From a virus: a stretch of 27,995 nucleotides of DNA. The stretch lies in the IMG/VR virus record IMGVR_UViG_3300043449_001408, positions 1 through 27,995 of that record, one strand, 5' to 3'. Shown in pieces: positions 5,085 to 12,610 of this stretch. Each line of letters starts with the position of its first letter. Positions within the stretch are counted from its first letter, which is position 1. The position numbers were made by a program, and so were the translations under genes. The notes beneath the pieces were generated by a model that was given only the letters and a program-made list of their open reading frames with translations, ran no database searches and was not told the DNA's origin.

Positions 5085-5483
5085 ATGATAATTTACAAGG
5101 GATTCGTTTACAAGAAACACAAGCCAGTCCAAGCCACACCAGATATGATTATTGATGCTTGTTGCAAGTACTATGGTTGTACGAGAGACCAAATTAGTAG
5201 TAGTTTGCAATATAGGGAGAACGGCATCATACCGGCAAGACACTTGGCGATGTATATGATTAGAAAAATCAACGGATTGTCCTTGATTGAAATTGCAAAC
5301 CTATTTAGTAAAAAGGACCACAGTACAGCATTCAACGCAATTAAAAAAATAGAGACACAAATGGATTTGTATGACGACCTTCGGATTGCGTTTGATACTG
5401 TTCTAAAAACCATTAATGATGAAATTCAAAAAACCAACGGAGGAGGAGATGATATTGTTTTTCAAAGAGAAGGGAGTAGATAA
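5085..5483 (+). CDS. Orphan DnaA domain IV (origin-binding domain) protein
   Basis: The protein has 132 residues from the ATG at 5085, chosen because it follows the previous stop by one base and has an AGGGAG purine block about 5 bases upstream. Starts at 5031, 5055 or 5064 would overlap the HTH gene. Residues 51-86 match the DnaA C-terminal DNA-binding domain: ARHLAMYMIRKINGLSLIEI, then ANLFSKKDHSTAFNAI, including the KKDHST signature that contacts DnaA boxes. There is no AAA+ ATPase domain. It may bind the phage origin or host DnaA boxes, recruiting or competing with host DnaA. Downstream genes are primosome and helicase genes. Confidence 0.8.
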   Translation: MIIYKGFVYKKHKPVQATPDMIIDACCKYYGCTRDQISSSLQYRENGIIPARHLAMYMIRKINGLSLIEIANLFSKKDHSTAFNAIKKIETQMDLYDDLRIAFDTVLKTINDEIQKTNGGGDDIVFQREGSR

Positions 5484-5694
5484 TGTTGCCCTTGCGAAAA
5501 ACTGTTATGAATATTATGAAGTAGGAGATTGGCACGATAGAAATGGAGTTCCGATTAAAAATTGGAAGCAGAAAGTATTGATGAATTGGATAGTTAAGGA
5601 GAGAGAGAAGCAAAAAAAGGTCCCTGTAGTTAAGTTAAAGAGCGTTGATGAAATTCTAAAGGCAAGGGAGGGCGCTCGTAATGGAACAAATTGA
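5419..5694 (+). CDS. Probable primosome/helicase-loader-like accessory protein
   Basis: This 91-residue protein overlaps the DnaA-like gene by 65 bases. It opens with KKPTEEEMILFFKEKG and contains AKNCYEYYEVGDWHDRNG, then PIKNWKQKVLMNWI. This KPT-EE...FY-YY...W...NG-P-KNWK-V-NW layout is common in small proteins or C-terminal domains beside phage DnaB genes, often joined to DnaD-like replisome proteins. A later ATG at 5449 has a GGAGGAG block just upstream but would cut off the conserved KPTEEE start, so 5419 is preferred. A DnaB recruitment role is inferred from position. Confidence 0.6.
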   Translation: MKFKKPTEEEMILFFKEKGVDNVALAKNCYEYYEVGDWHDRNGVPIKNWKQKVLMNWIVKEREKQKKVPVVKLKSVDEILKAREGARNGTN

Positions 5695-7036
5695 AATAGC
5701 GAGGGAAAAGGCGCAGTTTATCAACGAATTGGAAAATGCCGTTATTGGAGTGTGTTTGTTGGAAGGCGAAGCAGTAGGCAGAATCTACGGGATTATTGCT
5801 CCAGAAATGTTTTACCACGAAAGGAATCGCAATATTTTTCAAGCCATTCTTGACCTTTGGCAGGATGGTGTTCCTGTAGATCTGTTAACCGTTCACGATA
5901 AGTTGATAAAAGACGGTAAGTCGGTGTTATTCGGAGAAAGTAGTGCTTTGTTGTTAACAAGAGCAACCAATAATGTAGTTTCTTCGGCACATTTGGAAAC
6001 CCACTCTAAAATCCTCAAGGATTTGTACGTTGAGAGAGAGACAGAACGACTCACTAAGAGCGGAATCAGTAAAGAAGGAGATATTTACGAGGAAGTCGGT
6101 AGGCTGCAATCCACACTTAATAAGTTAATGGAGGTAAAGGCTGGTAATGATTTTAGGAGTATTGATAATGGTATTGTGAATGTTTATCGGCATATGGAGG
6201 CGGCTTCTAAAGGTGGATTGATTGGTATTAGCACTGGAATAAAGGCTTTGGATAAGTTAAGTGGAGGTTTTCGTAATGGTGGAATGTATATCCTTGCCGC
6301 TCGTCCTTCTGTTGGAAAATCTGCTATGATGGGTAGAATGGTGTTAGGGGCGGCTTTGGCTGGCAAAAAGGTGGCAATTATCTCACTTGAAATGGATGAA
6401 GTTCAGTTAACCTCCCGTTTGTCGTCTTTGATGACCAATATTCCTTATTGGAAAATTGATAAGGGATTAATTGCGGAGGAATACGAACGTAAGAAGTTTT
6501 ATGACACCGTAAACCGAAGATTAGCAAATTTGCCTATCTACATATCGGAAAAGTTAAGTGTCAACCTTGCGGAAATAAGGGCGAAAGCAAGCAAGATGCA
6601 CAAACTTGGGAGAATGGACATACTTTTTATTGACTATATCGGATTGATTGATGAAGGTGGATTAAGGGGGCAAAGTAGGGAGCAAATAGTCAGCAATATT
6701 TCAAGGGGACTCAAGTTGTTGGCTATGGAGTTGTCAATCCCTATAGTTGTATTGTGTCAGTTGAATCGTATGTCTGAAACCACGGGAGATAAGAAGCCTA
6801 AATTGTACCATTTGAGGGAATCTGGCTCACTTGAGCAGGATGCCGATGGCGTTATGTTGTTGCACCGAGATTGGATGTCTGGCATACAAAGTGATGCTAA
6901 TGGTAACTCTACGGAGAATAACGCAGATTTGATTATTGCAAAATGGCGGAACGGTAGTATAGGCGAGTTAAAACTTGGTTGGGATGGAGAAAAAATGAAG
7001 TTTTTTGAATTAGATAATCCGTTGTCAGAAATATGA
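5681..7036 (+). CDS. dnaB: Replicative DNA helicase, DnaB family
   Basis: The length (451 residues) is normal for DnaB. The N-terminal domain (residues 12-110) includes NELENAVIGVCLLEGE. The RecA-like domain has Walker A ARPSVGKSA (207-215), a Walker B strand with IDYIGLI (near 315), IVVLCQLNR as motif H3/sensor region, and LRESGSLEQDADGVMLLHRD as motif H4 with the arginine region. It should form the hexamer that unwinds the phage fork. There is no intein and no primase domain, so priming must come from elsewhere. It overlaps the previous gene by 14 bases and the next by four (ATGA). Confidence 0.95.
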   Translation: MEQIEIAREKAQFINELENAVIGVCLLEGEAVGRIYGIIAPEMFYHERNRNIFQAILDLWQDGVPVDLLTVHDKLIKDGKSVLFGESSALLLTRATNNVVSSAHLETHSKILKDLYVERETERLTKSGISKEGDIYEEVGRLQSTLNKLMEVKAGNDFRSIDNGIVNVYRHMEAASKGGLIGISTGIKALDKLSGGFRNGGMYILAARPSVGKSAMMGRMVLGAALAGKKVAIISLEMDEVQLTSRLSSLMTNIPYWKIDKGLIAEEYERKKFYDTVNRRLANLPIYISEKLSVNLAEIRAKASKMHKLGRMDILFIDYIGLIDEGGLRGQSREQIVSNISRGLKLLAMELSIPIVVLCQLNRMSETTGDKKPKLYHLRESGSLEQDADGVMLLHRDWMSGIQSDANGNSTENNADLIIAKWRNGSIGELKLGWDGEKMKFFELDNPLSEI

Positions 7037-7422
7037 GCAAAGAGCCTTTAGAAAAAGACGTTCATAGGATGTTGTGTAAGTGGTTAAAATTTCAGTTTCC
7101 TAATGTAATTTATAGGACTGATTTTGCAGCAGGGATGAGGCTATCAATAGGGCAAGCAAGATTGCAGAAGGAATTGCAACATAGTAGGGCGTACCCAGAT
7201 TTGCACATAGTTGAACCGAGGGGGGAGTATTGTGGTTTGTTTCTGGAAATTAAAAGAAGCAGGGATCAAGTTTACAAAAAAGACGGTTCCCTCAAGAATG
7301 ATGAGCATATTAAGGAGCAACACGAAATGCTAATTAAGTTGCGAGAAAAGGGATATAAAGCAGAATTTGGTCTTGGTCTTGAGGATTGTATGAGCATTAT
7401 TTACGCTTACCTAAAGTCATAG
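7033..7422 (+). CDS. VRR-NUC-like nuclease
   Basis: The 129-residue protein has a PD-(D/E)xK arrangement of the VRR-NUC type: an N-terminal helix (EKDVHRMLCKWLKFQFPNVI), YRTDFAAGMRL, then P-D (AYPDLHIVEP, acidic residue near 52), and L-E-I-K (FLEIKRSRD) as catalytic E-x-K. The helix HIKEQHEMLIKLREKG and ending YKAEFGLGLEDC match the family. Such proteins act on branched or resected DNA. It is coupled to dnaB (ATGA at 7033-7036) and ends the early operon before the promoter at 7517. Confidence 0.8.
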   Translation: MSKEPLEKDVHRMLCKWLKFQFPNVIYRTDFAAGMRLSIGQARLQKELQHSRAYPDLHIVEPRGEYCGLFLEIKRSRDQVYKKDGSLKNDEHIKEQHEMLIKLREKGYKAEFGLGLEDCMSIIYAYLKS

Positions 7423-7516
7423 GTAAAAAATTTTCAAATTTTTTTTTAGTCATAAAACGCACACTCCTAATTCACTATGGAGAGAGGCAAAAATATTTTA
7501 AAAATATATTGACTAA

Positions 7517-7551
7517 AATTTTATTTTTCACTTATGATGCCCTATATTTAC
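7517..7551 (+). promoter_or_regulatory. Promoter for the small-gene cluster
   Basis: AATTTTATTT at 7517-7526 and TATATTTAC at 7543-7551, the same 26-base offset as the promoters at 2824, 9433 and 14941. The ATG at 7565 is 14 bases downstream. The 142-base gap 7423-7564 otherwise contains an A/T-only hairpin (7425-7448). Confidence 0.75.
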
Positions 7552-7564
7552 AAGACAAAACACA

Positions 7565-7894
7565 ATGAACACCAACCAAACCACCAACCTTAACCTTCAA
7601 GAAGTTTTGGTACTTGCAAAAAAATTTTCTAAAAATGCTTTAATATCAACTGGAGAAGTTAAGTTTTCAATTGAGGCTAAGCACACTACAAGAAAAACTG
7701 CCATTCTTATCAACCCCTACTCTAATACTATTTGGATTCAAGGTGAGGGTGGTTTTCCTTACAATGATGTTAAGGAGTTGTCCAAAATTTTAAAGGATTC
7801 AATTAAGAAAATTAAAGAAGGGCATTTTGGTTCATTTGCCAAGGCTCAAGAAGTGCTTTTTGCTCAAGATTTAACTCAAGATATTTTAAGATAA
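7565..7894 (+). CDS. Unknown soluble protein
   Basis: This 109-residue protein is the first gene after its own promoter. Predicted beta strands (GEVKFSIEAKHTTRKTAILI, NTIWIQGEGGF) are followed by a lysine-rich helix (DVKELSKILKDSIKKIKEG) and a C-terminal repeat-like segment (AQEVLFAQDLTQDILR). There is no catalytic motif, membrane segment or metal-binding cluster. The N-terminus is Asn/Thr-rich. Function is unknown; high expression is suggested by the consensus promoter and short leader. Confidence 0.55.
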   Translation: MNTNQTTNLNLQEVLVLAKKFSKNALISTGEVKFSIEAKHTTRKTAILINPYSNTIWIQGEGGFPYNDVKELSKILKDSIKKIKEGHFGSFAKAQEVLFAQDLTQDILR

Positions 7895-7904
7895 AAAAAA
7901 AGAT

Positions 7905-8126
7905 ATGAAAAACCTTACTAAGACCTCAAGAATCAAGCCTACAATCATTACAGGAGATTATGTATGGGCAATGGGTAAGAAGCCAAGTGGATTTGGATGG
8001 TGGGCATTTACTATAAGCACCCCAAAGGGTGTTGTGCAAAATGTAATGCTTTCTGGAAATTACTCAGATTGTTTGAAGAAGTTGGTCAAGGAGTATAAGG
8101 CTTTTGTAATTAGAGTTCTCGCTTAA
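7905..8126 (+). CDS. Small aromatic-rich protein, unknown
   Basis: The 73-residue protein starts 10 bases after the previous stop. It has a basic N-terminus (KNLTKTSRIKPT), then a Trp/Gly-rich core (YVWAMGKKPSGFGWWAFTIS) and a helical end (YSDCLKKLVKEYKAFVIRVL). The pattern suggests a small beta-sheet domain packed on one helix. No family was recognised. It belongs to the transcript starting at 7543. Confidence 0.5.
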   Translation: MKNLTKTSRIKPTIITGDYVWAMGKKPSGFGWWAFTISTPKGVVQNVMLSGNYSDCLKKLVKEYKAFVIRVLA

Positions 8127-8151
8127 AGTTGTCAAACCAAAAACACCAAAT

Positions 8152-8361
8152 ATGAAAACCGCAATTTTTAAGATTCTCAACGGAGACGAAGTAATCAAGG
8201 ATTACACTATGGAGTACAGTTCTATGAAAGAACTTAACAAGTTGTTTCACGAAGCCCGCAAGGTATGGTCGGAGTACCAAGTTGAAGTTGATTTCGGTAT
8301 TGGCGAATTAAGTTATTCGCATACCTACAAAGAGCAAGTTTTGCAAGAGTTAGCAAAATAA
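8152..8361 (+). CDS. Small protein, unknown
   Basis: The 69-residue protein starts with MKTAIFKILNGDEVIKDYTM, has a central helix (SSMKELNKLFHEARKVWSEY) and a beta-type end (EVDFGIGELSYSHTYKEQV). The layout beta-beta-helix-beta-beta-helix is plausible for a small single-domain protein. There is no recognised motif. The start context is A-rich (ACACCAAAT before ATG), like its neighbours. Confidence 0.5.
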   Translation: MKTAIFKILNGDEVIKDYTMEYSSMKELNKLFHEARKVWSEYQVEVDFGIGELSYSHTYKEQVLQELAK

Positions 8362-8403
8362 GAATTTAACGACAAGGCAAGTCGTAAAAACGCCAGACAC
8401 ACG

Positions 8404-8733
8404 ATGAAACGGAAAACACACTTTTTAATCTTGGCGGTAAGCAAGAATACGATTCTGCTTAGTTGCCGAAAAGGTAAAATCGGAAAAAGTTACGGCAATC
8501 TTGGATGTGATGAGCAGTTCAAGATTAAGTACGAAATTCCTGTTCCCGAAAAATACGGGAAGGACTTATGCCTTGCCGCAAGACACGCTTTTAAGGATTT
8601 TACTACCAAGTCGCCTAAGTGCAATAAGGACGGCGAAGCATTGATAAAGAACAATTACAATTGTTTCTGCAATGTTCCGTTGATTTATAAGCACTTTCAG
8701 TATGTATGTCGTTTAGCCAAAAAATTAAAGTAA
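8404..8733 (+). CDS. Unknown protein, probable distant paralogue of the next two genes
   Basis: The 109-residue basic protein contains FLILAVSKNTILLSCRKGKI, then a Tyr/Gly turn (GKSYGNLG), a strand ending in IPVP, and a helix (CLAARHAFKDFTTKS). The order (A-x-SKN strand, glycine turn, second strand ending IP, then helix) matches the proteins at 8735 and 9057 at low identity. It has five cysteines. It ends one base before the 8735 gene. Function is unknown. Confidence 0.5.
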   Translation: MKRKTHFLILAVSKNTILLSCRKGKIGKSYGNLGCDEQFKIKYEIPVPEKYGKDLCLAARHAFKDFTTKSPKCNKDGEALIKNNYNCFCNVPLIYKHFQYVCRLAKKLK

Positions 8734-8734
8734 T

Positions 8735-9046
8735 ATGAGAGATTTAAAAATAGCAAGTTCCAGCCACTACGTTTACGTAGGCGTAGGAAGTAGCCTATGG
8801 AAGGTTGAAGATGCCGTTGGTCAAAAGTTTAAATTGCTCGGCGCATTTGAATTGCCAGATCCGTATGCTGGTTTGTTAAAGGAGATTATTTGGCTTAGCC
8901 TTTCGGAGTACCATTTACCAAATGGTTTTGAATGGGAGGAAGACATTAGTTACAGGAGTAATCTGCTTGTAAAAACCCCAAGGCTTATGAAAAAAATTAA
9001 GAGTACAATGAGATTGTTAACCAAGGCTACACCAGTTGTAGCGTAA
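8735..9046 (+). CDS. Unknown protein, tandem paralogue A
   Basis: The 103-residue protein starts MRDLKIASSSHYVYVGVGSS. It is followed by LWKVEDAVGQKFKLLGAFEL, a DPYAGLLKEIIWLSLSEYHL helix and a basic C-terminal helix. The next protein (9057) starts MRELIYAASKNYVYVGFCLP and has the parallel segment TGRLVKRAIWLSLKQFVLSP, so the two arose by duplication. The shared IWLSL...F/Y-x-L helix is the best conserved part. There is no catalytic motif. The role may be regulatory or host-directed, but nothing shows this directly. Confidence 0.55.
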   Translation: MRDLKIASSSHYVYVGVGSSLWKVEDAVGQKFKLLGAFELPDPYAGLLKEIIWLSLSEYHLPNGFEWEEDISYRSNLLVKTPRLMKKIKSTMRLLTKATPVVA

Positions 9047-9056
9047 AATTTAAAGT

Positions 9057-9377
9057 ATGAGAGAATTAATTTATGCAGCCAGCAAGAATTACGTTTATGT
9101 AGGATTTTGTCTGCCAGGTAGCCTGGCGAAAGTGTCCTATAATGTCAAAGAAGAACTTGTAGTTCAGTCGTCTATTCCGTTGGATGATTTAACAGGAAGA
9201 TTGGTCAAGAGAGCAATTTGGCTATCCTTAAAGCAGTTTGTTCTAAGTCCATCGTTTCAGTACGAAAACGGTATGGAAGGCTATACAATGTGTATTTACT
9301 ACAAGACGGGATACGTTACTACGGCTATTCAAAGTTTTATGAGGTACGCACACCGTATAAGTCCTCAATACGCTTAA
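9057..9377 (+). CDS. Unknown protein, tandem paralogue B
   Basis: The 106-residue protein starts 10 bases after paralogue A. It shares the N-terminal strand (AASKNYVYVG), the internal helix (RAIWLSLKQF) and a late aromatic/basic helix (TAIQSFMRYAHRIS). Divergence from paralogue A is large for a tandem copy, which suggests either old duplication or fast evolution. It is the last gene before the promoter at 9433. No function is assigned. Confidence 0.55.
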   Translation: MRELIYAASKNYVYVGFCLPGSLAKVSYNVKEELVVQSSIPLDDLTGRLVKRAIWLSLKQFVLSPSFQYENGMEGYTMCIYYKTGYVTTAIQSFMRYAHRISPQYA

Positions 9378-9432
9378 CGTAAAAATAGATGCGCTCATCT
9401 CTTAGTTGCTTTAACAAAATTTTAACAACTAA

Positions 9433-9467
9433 AATTTTATTCATTCAATAAGGTGTCGTAGTTTTAC
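9433..9467 (+). promoter_or_regulatory. Promoter for the amidoligase operon
   Basis: AATTTTATTC at 9433-9442 and TAGTTTTAC at 9459-9467 with the 26-base offset common to this phage. The ATG at 9491 lies 24 bases beyond, after an A/C-rich leader. Confidence 0.7.
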
Positions 9468-9490
9468 AATTCAAACCAAAAAACCAAAAA

Positions 9491-10648
9491 ATGTCACAAC
9501 TATCTAAGCACCCAAATTGCTCTTACCAAAACCCCACCCTTGAGGCTTGGGATTTTACAGTAACCGCAAAGTCCCCTATTCTATGTGATGATGATGCCCC
9601 CACTATTGAGGTTATCACTCAGCACTTTAGTCAAACTGGAGAAATTGTCAAGGTTAACCACATTCACTTTTCTGAATGTTACAATGTAATGGCTGCAAAA
9701 CAAAGAATTGCCAAACTTCCTAACCACCCAGTTTTTCCTATTGAAATAAGGGGAAAATATGTAACCAAAAAGATTGCCAATAACTATGGTTACTTTTTCA
9801 CAGGAAGGGATTGGGAGTCGGAAGACCAGATTGATTTTGATGGTCCAAGAACTTGCCGCTATCATTCTTCGGACTCCATTGATTTAACTACTTATGAGGA
9901 TGTTTGGAGATTCGGTATTGAGGTTGAAAAGGTGGATTCATTTGCAAGGGATTTAGAATCTGCCAGAAGTATCCAAGTTAAGACCAATTGGAGAAAAGAG
10001 GAGGATGGTTCTCTTAGTGAAGGTGGTTACGAGATGGTGTCTCCAATTATGCCTTTGTATGATGATAAGGTGATTCTTGAAAATCTCCAAGATGATGGTG
10101 TTGGCAACTTGCTCAACGGAGATATTAACGAAACTTGCGGAGGTCATATTACTTTGTCTCATAAGCATTTGTCCTCAACCCTAATCCTTCGGAGGCTTAA
10201 ATTCTTTGCTCCTATTCTTTATGCAATGTATCACAAAAGAGTAACCAACAGATTTTGCCAAGCAAAGCCTTGGAGGGTTTATTTCCGTGGCAGAAACAAG
10301 TACCAAGCATTTTATTTGAAAACCGATAGATTGTTAGAGATAAGGATTCCCACTGCTTATGACAATGTAAAGCAAGCAAAATGGAGAATCGGTCTTATGC
10401 GGATTATGTTAAGTGATTCTCACGCAAGAATGGGTTTTGTTTCCATTGTTAAAAAAATCACTGACGGAAAATCGCCCTTATCTCGGCATTTCCTACAAGT
10501 TTACACATTCCCAGACCTTATTAAGATGCTTTTAAGATCTTGTCAATATTCCATACAGTTTATGCCAATTGCTCCCAATGATGTTAGGAGAATGGAGGAA
10601 TACCTACTCCAATTGCAGGAGCAAAATGAGGCACTCCCTGTAGCATAG
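9491..10648 (+). CDS. Amidoligase-family enzyme (glutamine-synthetase-like fold)
   Basis: The protein has 385 residues. Motifs of the amidoligase family (carboxylate-amine ligases of the GS-like fold) are visible in order: FGIEVEKVD (141-149) as first metal/ATP strand, EDGSL...GGYEMVSP (171-185), CGGHITLS (216-223) with the conserved histidine, then FYLKTDRLLEIRIPTAYD (274-291) with the R-x-x-EIR motif. The first 140 residues are a separate N-terminal region of unknown fold. Such enzymes form amide bonds using ATP. The next gene is a class II glutamine amidotransferase, a pairing known for this family and suggesting that ammonia from glutamine, or an isopeptide substrate, is involved. The substrate (peptide, cell-wall or protein) is unknown. 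Confidence 0.8.
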   Translation: MSQLSKHPNCSYQNPTLEAWDFTVTAKSPILCDDDAPTIEVITQHFSQTGEIVKVNHIHFSECYNVMAAKQRIAKLPNHPVFPIEIRGKYVTKKIANNYGYFFTGRDWESEDQIDFDGPRTCRYHSSDSIDLTTYEDVWRFGIEVEKVDSFARDLESARSIQVKTNWRKEEDGSLSEGGYEMVSPIMPLYDDKVILENLQDDGVGNLLNGDINETCGGHITLSHKHLSSTLILRRLKFFAPILYAMYHKRVTNRFCQAKPWRVYFRGRNKYQAFYLKTDRLLEIRIPTAYDNVKQAKWRIGLMRIMLSDSHARMGFVSIVKKITDGKSPLSRHFLQVYTFPDLIKMLLRSCQYSIQFMPIAPNDVRRMEEYLLQLQEQNEALPVA

Positions 10649-10654
10649 GTTTTG

Positions 10655-10721
10655 GTTTGGTTTGCTCTCGCCTTATGGCGGGGGCATCCAACCTACCCAC
10701 TGAATAAATTTTTAACCAAAC
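10655..10721 (+). promoter_or_regulatory. Intercistronic hairpin between amidoligase and amidotransferase
   Basis: An outer stem GTTTGGTT (10655-10662) with AACCAAAC (10714-10721) encloses a strong hairpin GCTCTCGCC (10664-10672), loop TTAT, GGCGGGGGC (10677-10685; 9 bp with two G-U). No T tract follows, so it is not a terminator. It could protect mRNA or set the ratio of the two proteins. Confidence 0.45.
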
Positions 10722-10735
10722 AAAAAAAACCAAGT

Positions 10736-11521
10736 ATGTGTATCGCAATTATCAACACCGCAGAAGGTGAAGCAATCAGTAAACGCAAATTCCAGCAATG
10801 TTGGGAGAACAATACCCACGGAGGTGGATTAGCAGCAGTAATTAATGGTAAGTTAACCGTAGAGAAGGAGTTAAAGGATTGGACTCGGCTATGGAAGGTT
10901 TATCGCAAATGGAGAAACGATAAGGAGTTGAACATTATGTTGCATTTTAGGATTTCAACTCACGGTTCTCGGAGTTATGACAATTGTCATCCATTTATGG
11001 TAAACAAGGATTTAGCATTTTGCCATAACGGTATTATCAGCAAGGTTGATACCAGCAATGACAGATCGGACACGGTTGCATTCAATGATGAGTATTTGAA
11101 GCATTTGCCAAGAGGTTTTGCATTCAACCAAGCAATCAAGCAGTTGCTTTTAGACCGCATCGGCTACTCCAAGTTGGTGTTCTTAACTTCGGATAACAAG
11201 TATTCAATCGTTGGCGAAAAACGAGGTTTATGGGATGGAGGTAATTGGTTTTCCAATGATTCTTACTTGCCAAGCAAATGGATTGATTATGGAGGAATCA
11301 AGGTTGCCAAGTCTGCAGCCAAGGGTGTGCAAAAAGAGATTTTTGATGATACCCCAATAGAGAGTCCTTACAAGTATGATGATTGGATGGGTTTTGATAA
11401 GGACTTAACTAAACCTAAAGAGGTCTGCTACGATTGTCAGAAGGAACTGTCTGGCAGAATGGAGCATCATTACGGTTATTGCACCTCTTGTCTAAAACAG
11501 TACGAAATCTACTCCATTTAA
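10736..11521 (+). CDS. Class II glutamine amidotransferase-like protein with C-terminal zinc ribbon
   Basis: The protein has 262 residues from the ATG at 10736. This start is required because the next residue, Cys2, becomes the N-terminal nucleophile of the Ntn-hydrolase fold (MCIAIINTAEG); a start at 10652 would add 28 residues of non-coding leader. Family motifs are HFRISTHGS (70-78), NCHPF (83-87), FCHNGII (95-101) and SDT (111-113), matching class II glutaminase sites. The C-terminus adds CYDC...CTSC, a probable zinc ribbon. It should release ammonia from glutamine or a related amide, most likely together with the upstream amidoligase. Confidence 0.8.
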   Translation: MCIAIINTAEGEAISKRKFQQCWENNTHGGGLAAVINGKLTVEKELKDWTRLWKVYRKWRNDKELNIMLHFRISTHGSRSYDNCHPFMVNKDLAFCHNGIISKVDTSNDRSDTVAFNDEYLKHLPRGFAFNQAIKQLLLDRIGYSKLVFLTSDNKYSIVGEKRGLWDGGNWFSNDSYLPSKWIDYGGIKVAKSAAKGVQKEIFDDTPIESPYKYDDWMGFDKDLTKPKEVCYDCQKELSGRMEHHYGYCTSCLKQYEIYSI

Positions 11522-11593
11522 CGGAGAACACTATTTACCAACCCTAAAATAAAAATGTAAAACAGTCGTTTAAAACGGCGCAAATTAAAAATT

Positions 11594-12049
11594 ATGAAAC
11601 GGAATAAAGAAGAAACGCTCGCTTTTACGCTTGAGCAGATGAACAAAGCACACGAATTTGTTAAGAATCATCCAACCGCTACCGCCCAGTCGGCGTTTTC
11701 GTACTTGAAATCTCATTACGACAACAAGTTTTATTACACAATCGTAAGGGATATGGTTGAGTGCGGATTTTTTAAAGTAAGGAGAAATTCAAGTTTGAAG
11801 GTTATTTCAAGACGTCCATTCCGCCCGACTGATGCAGCAATTGTTAACGCATTTCAAGTATCAAGGGCAAAGAAAGTTTCGGAAGCCAAAAAAGTGGGCG
11901 CTCCAAGAAAATACAGAAAAATTAAGGACGTACTCGTTGCCCAGCCTAACTTATTCTTATTACCTACAAATGACGAAATAAGCAAGGCAATAGAACTCCT
12001 AAAGGCAAACGGTTACAAGATTCAGAAGCAAGATTGGATAACAGTTTAA
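11594..12049 (+). CDS. Probable DNA-binding protein, unknown
   Basis: The 151-residue very basic protein has an N-terminal helical region (EETLAFTLEQMNKAHEFVKN, then ATAQSAFSYLKSHYDNKFYY) that reads like a winged-helix layout ending in a strand (GFFKVRRNSSLKVISRRPF). A lysine-rich central linker (RAKKVSEAKKVGAPRKYRKI) and a C-terminal helix pair (NDEISKAIELLKANGYKIQK) follow. No family was recognised. High positive charge and the HTH-like spacing make nucleic-acid binding likely. Confidence 0.5.
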   Translation: MKRNKEETLAFTLEQMNKAHEFVKNHPTATAQSAFSYLKSHYDNKFYYTIVRDMVECGFFKVRRNSSLKVISRRPFRPTDAAIVNAFQVSRAKKVSEAKKVGAPRKYRKIKDVLVAQPNLFLLPTNDEISKAIELLKANGYKIQKQDWITV

Positions 12050-12058
12050 AACAATTTT

Positions 12059-12247
12059 ATGGCAAAGTTTATGGATTTGACGCCACCCGATCGGCATCAG
12101 TTGATTGGTAAATTGATTGATGCTATGGTGTATGATGATGATGCTTTGAAACAAGTTCAACAGTTGGTTGAAATGTTTGAAGCAGAAGGTAAAGTCCGAT
12201 CAAAATTTTTTCCTAACGACCTAAATTTAGAAGATGAAAACAGTTAA
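12059..12247 (+). CDS. Small acidic helical protein, unknown
   Basis: The 62-residue protein is largely alpha-helical (RHQLIGKLIDAMVYDDDALK, then QVQQLVEMFEAEGKVRSKFF) with an acidic end (NDLNLEDENS). It overlaps the next gene by 14 bases. No motif was recognised. Confidence 0.5.
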   Translation: MAKFMDLTPPDRHQLIGKLIDAMVYDDDALKQVQQLVEMFEAEGKVRSKFFPNDLNLEDENS

Positions 12248-12593
12248 AGTTTTAGTGATTGATGCTAAAAACCGTGAGGTGACTGAGCGTGAGATAGAAA
12301 ACAAGTTGCATAGTTTTTACGGTGTAATTGGTTGTGAATTAGTAGAAGCGGTTTATCTCAGAGACGGAAAGCATTTTATGTATGTTGATGAAGAAGGACT
12401 GATGAAGATGCCTCAAGATTTTTTCCTTTACGAAGGCGCTCATCAGCCTATAGCAGGAAATGCTATTGTACTTACAGAAGGCAGAAACGGAGACAATGCT
12501 AATGTCAAACTTACCGCAAAGGAGGTAGAGTCAAAATTGACTTGGATGACTCTTGATGAAGTCAGGCGGTGGGCGCAAGGTGTTAAGCAGTAG
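12234..12593 (+). CDS. DUF3846-like protein
   Basis: The 119-residue protein has the layout of the DUF3846 group found in phages and plasmids: an N-terminal strand (VKVLVIDAKNREV), Y-G-VIG-CELVEAVYL, then MYVDEEGLMKMPQDFFLYEG (the conserved DEEG/NEEG segment), and a final IAGNAIVLTE strand. The C-terminal helix ends WMTLDEVRRWAQ. The function of this family is unknown. It is the last gene before the terminator at 12611-12640. Confidence 0.6.
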   Translation: MKTVKVLVIDAKNREVTEREIENKLHSFYGVIGCELVEAVYLRDGKHFMYVDEEGLMKMPQDFFLYEGAHQPIAGNAIVLTEGRNGDNANVKLTAKEVESKLTWMTLDEVRRWAQGVKQ

Positions 12594-12610
12594 TTACCTT
12601 CTCCTGCTTT

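Noticed and set aside
5449-5694. Alternative start for the primosome-type protein after a GGAGGAG block
   Set aside because: It would remove the conserved KPTEEE N-terminus; the purine run is also coding (Asn-Gly-Gly-Gly-Asp) in the DnaA-like gene.
7425-7448. A/T-only hairpin followed by T run after the VRR-NUC gene
   Set aside because: The stem contains only A-T pairs, so it is too weak to call a terminator.
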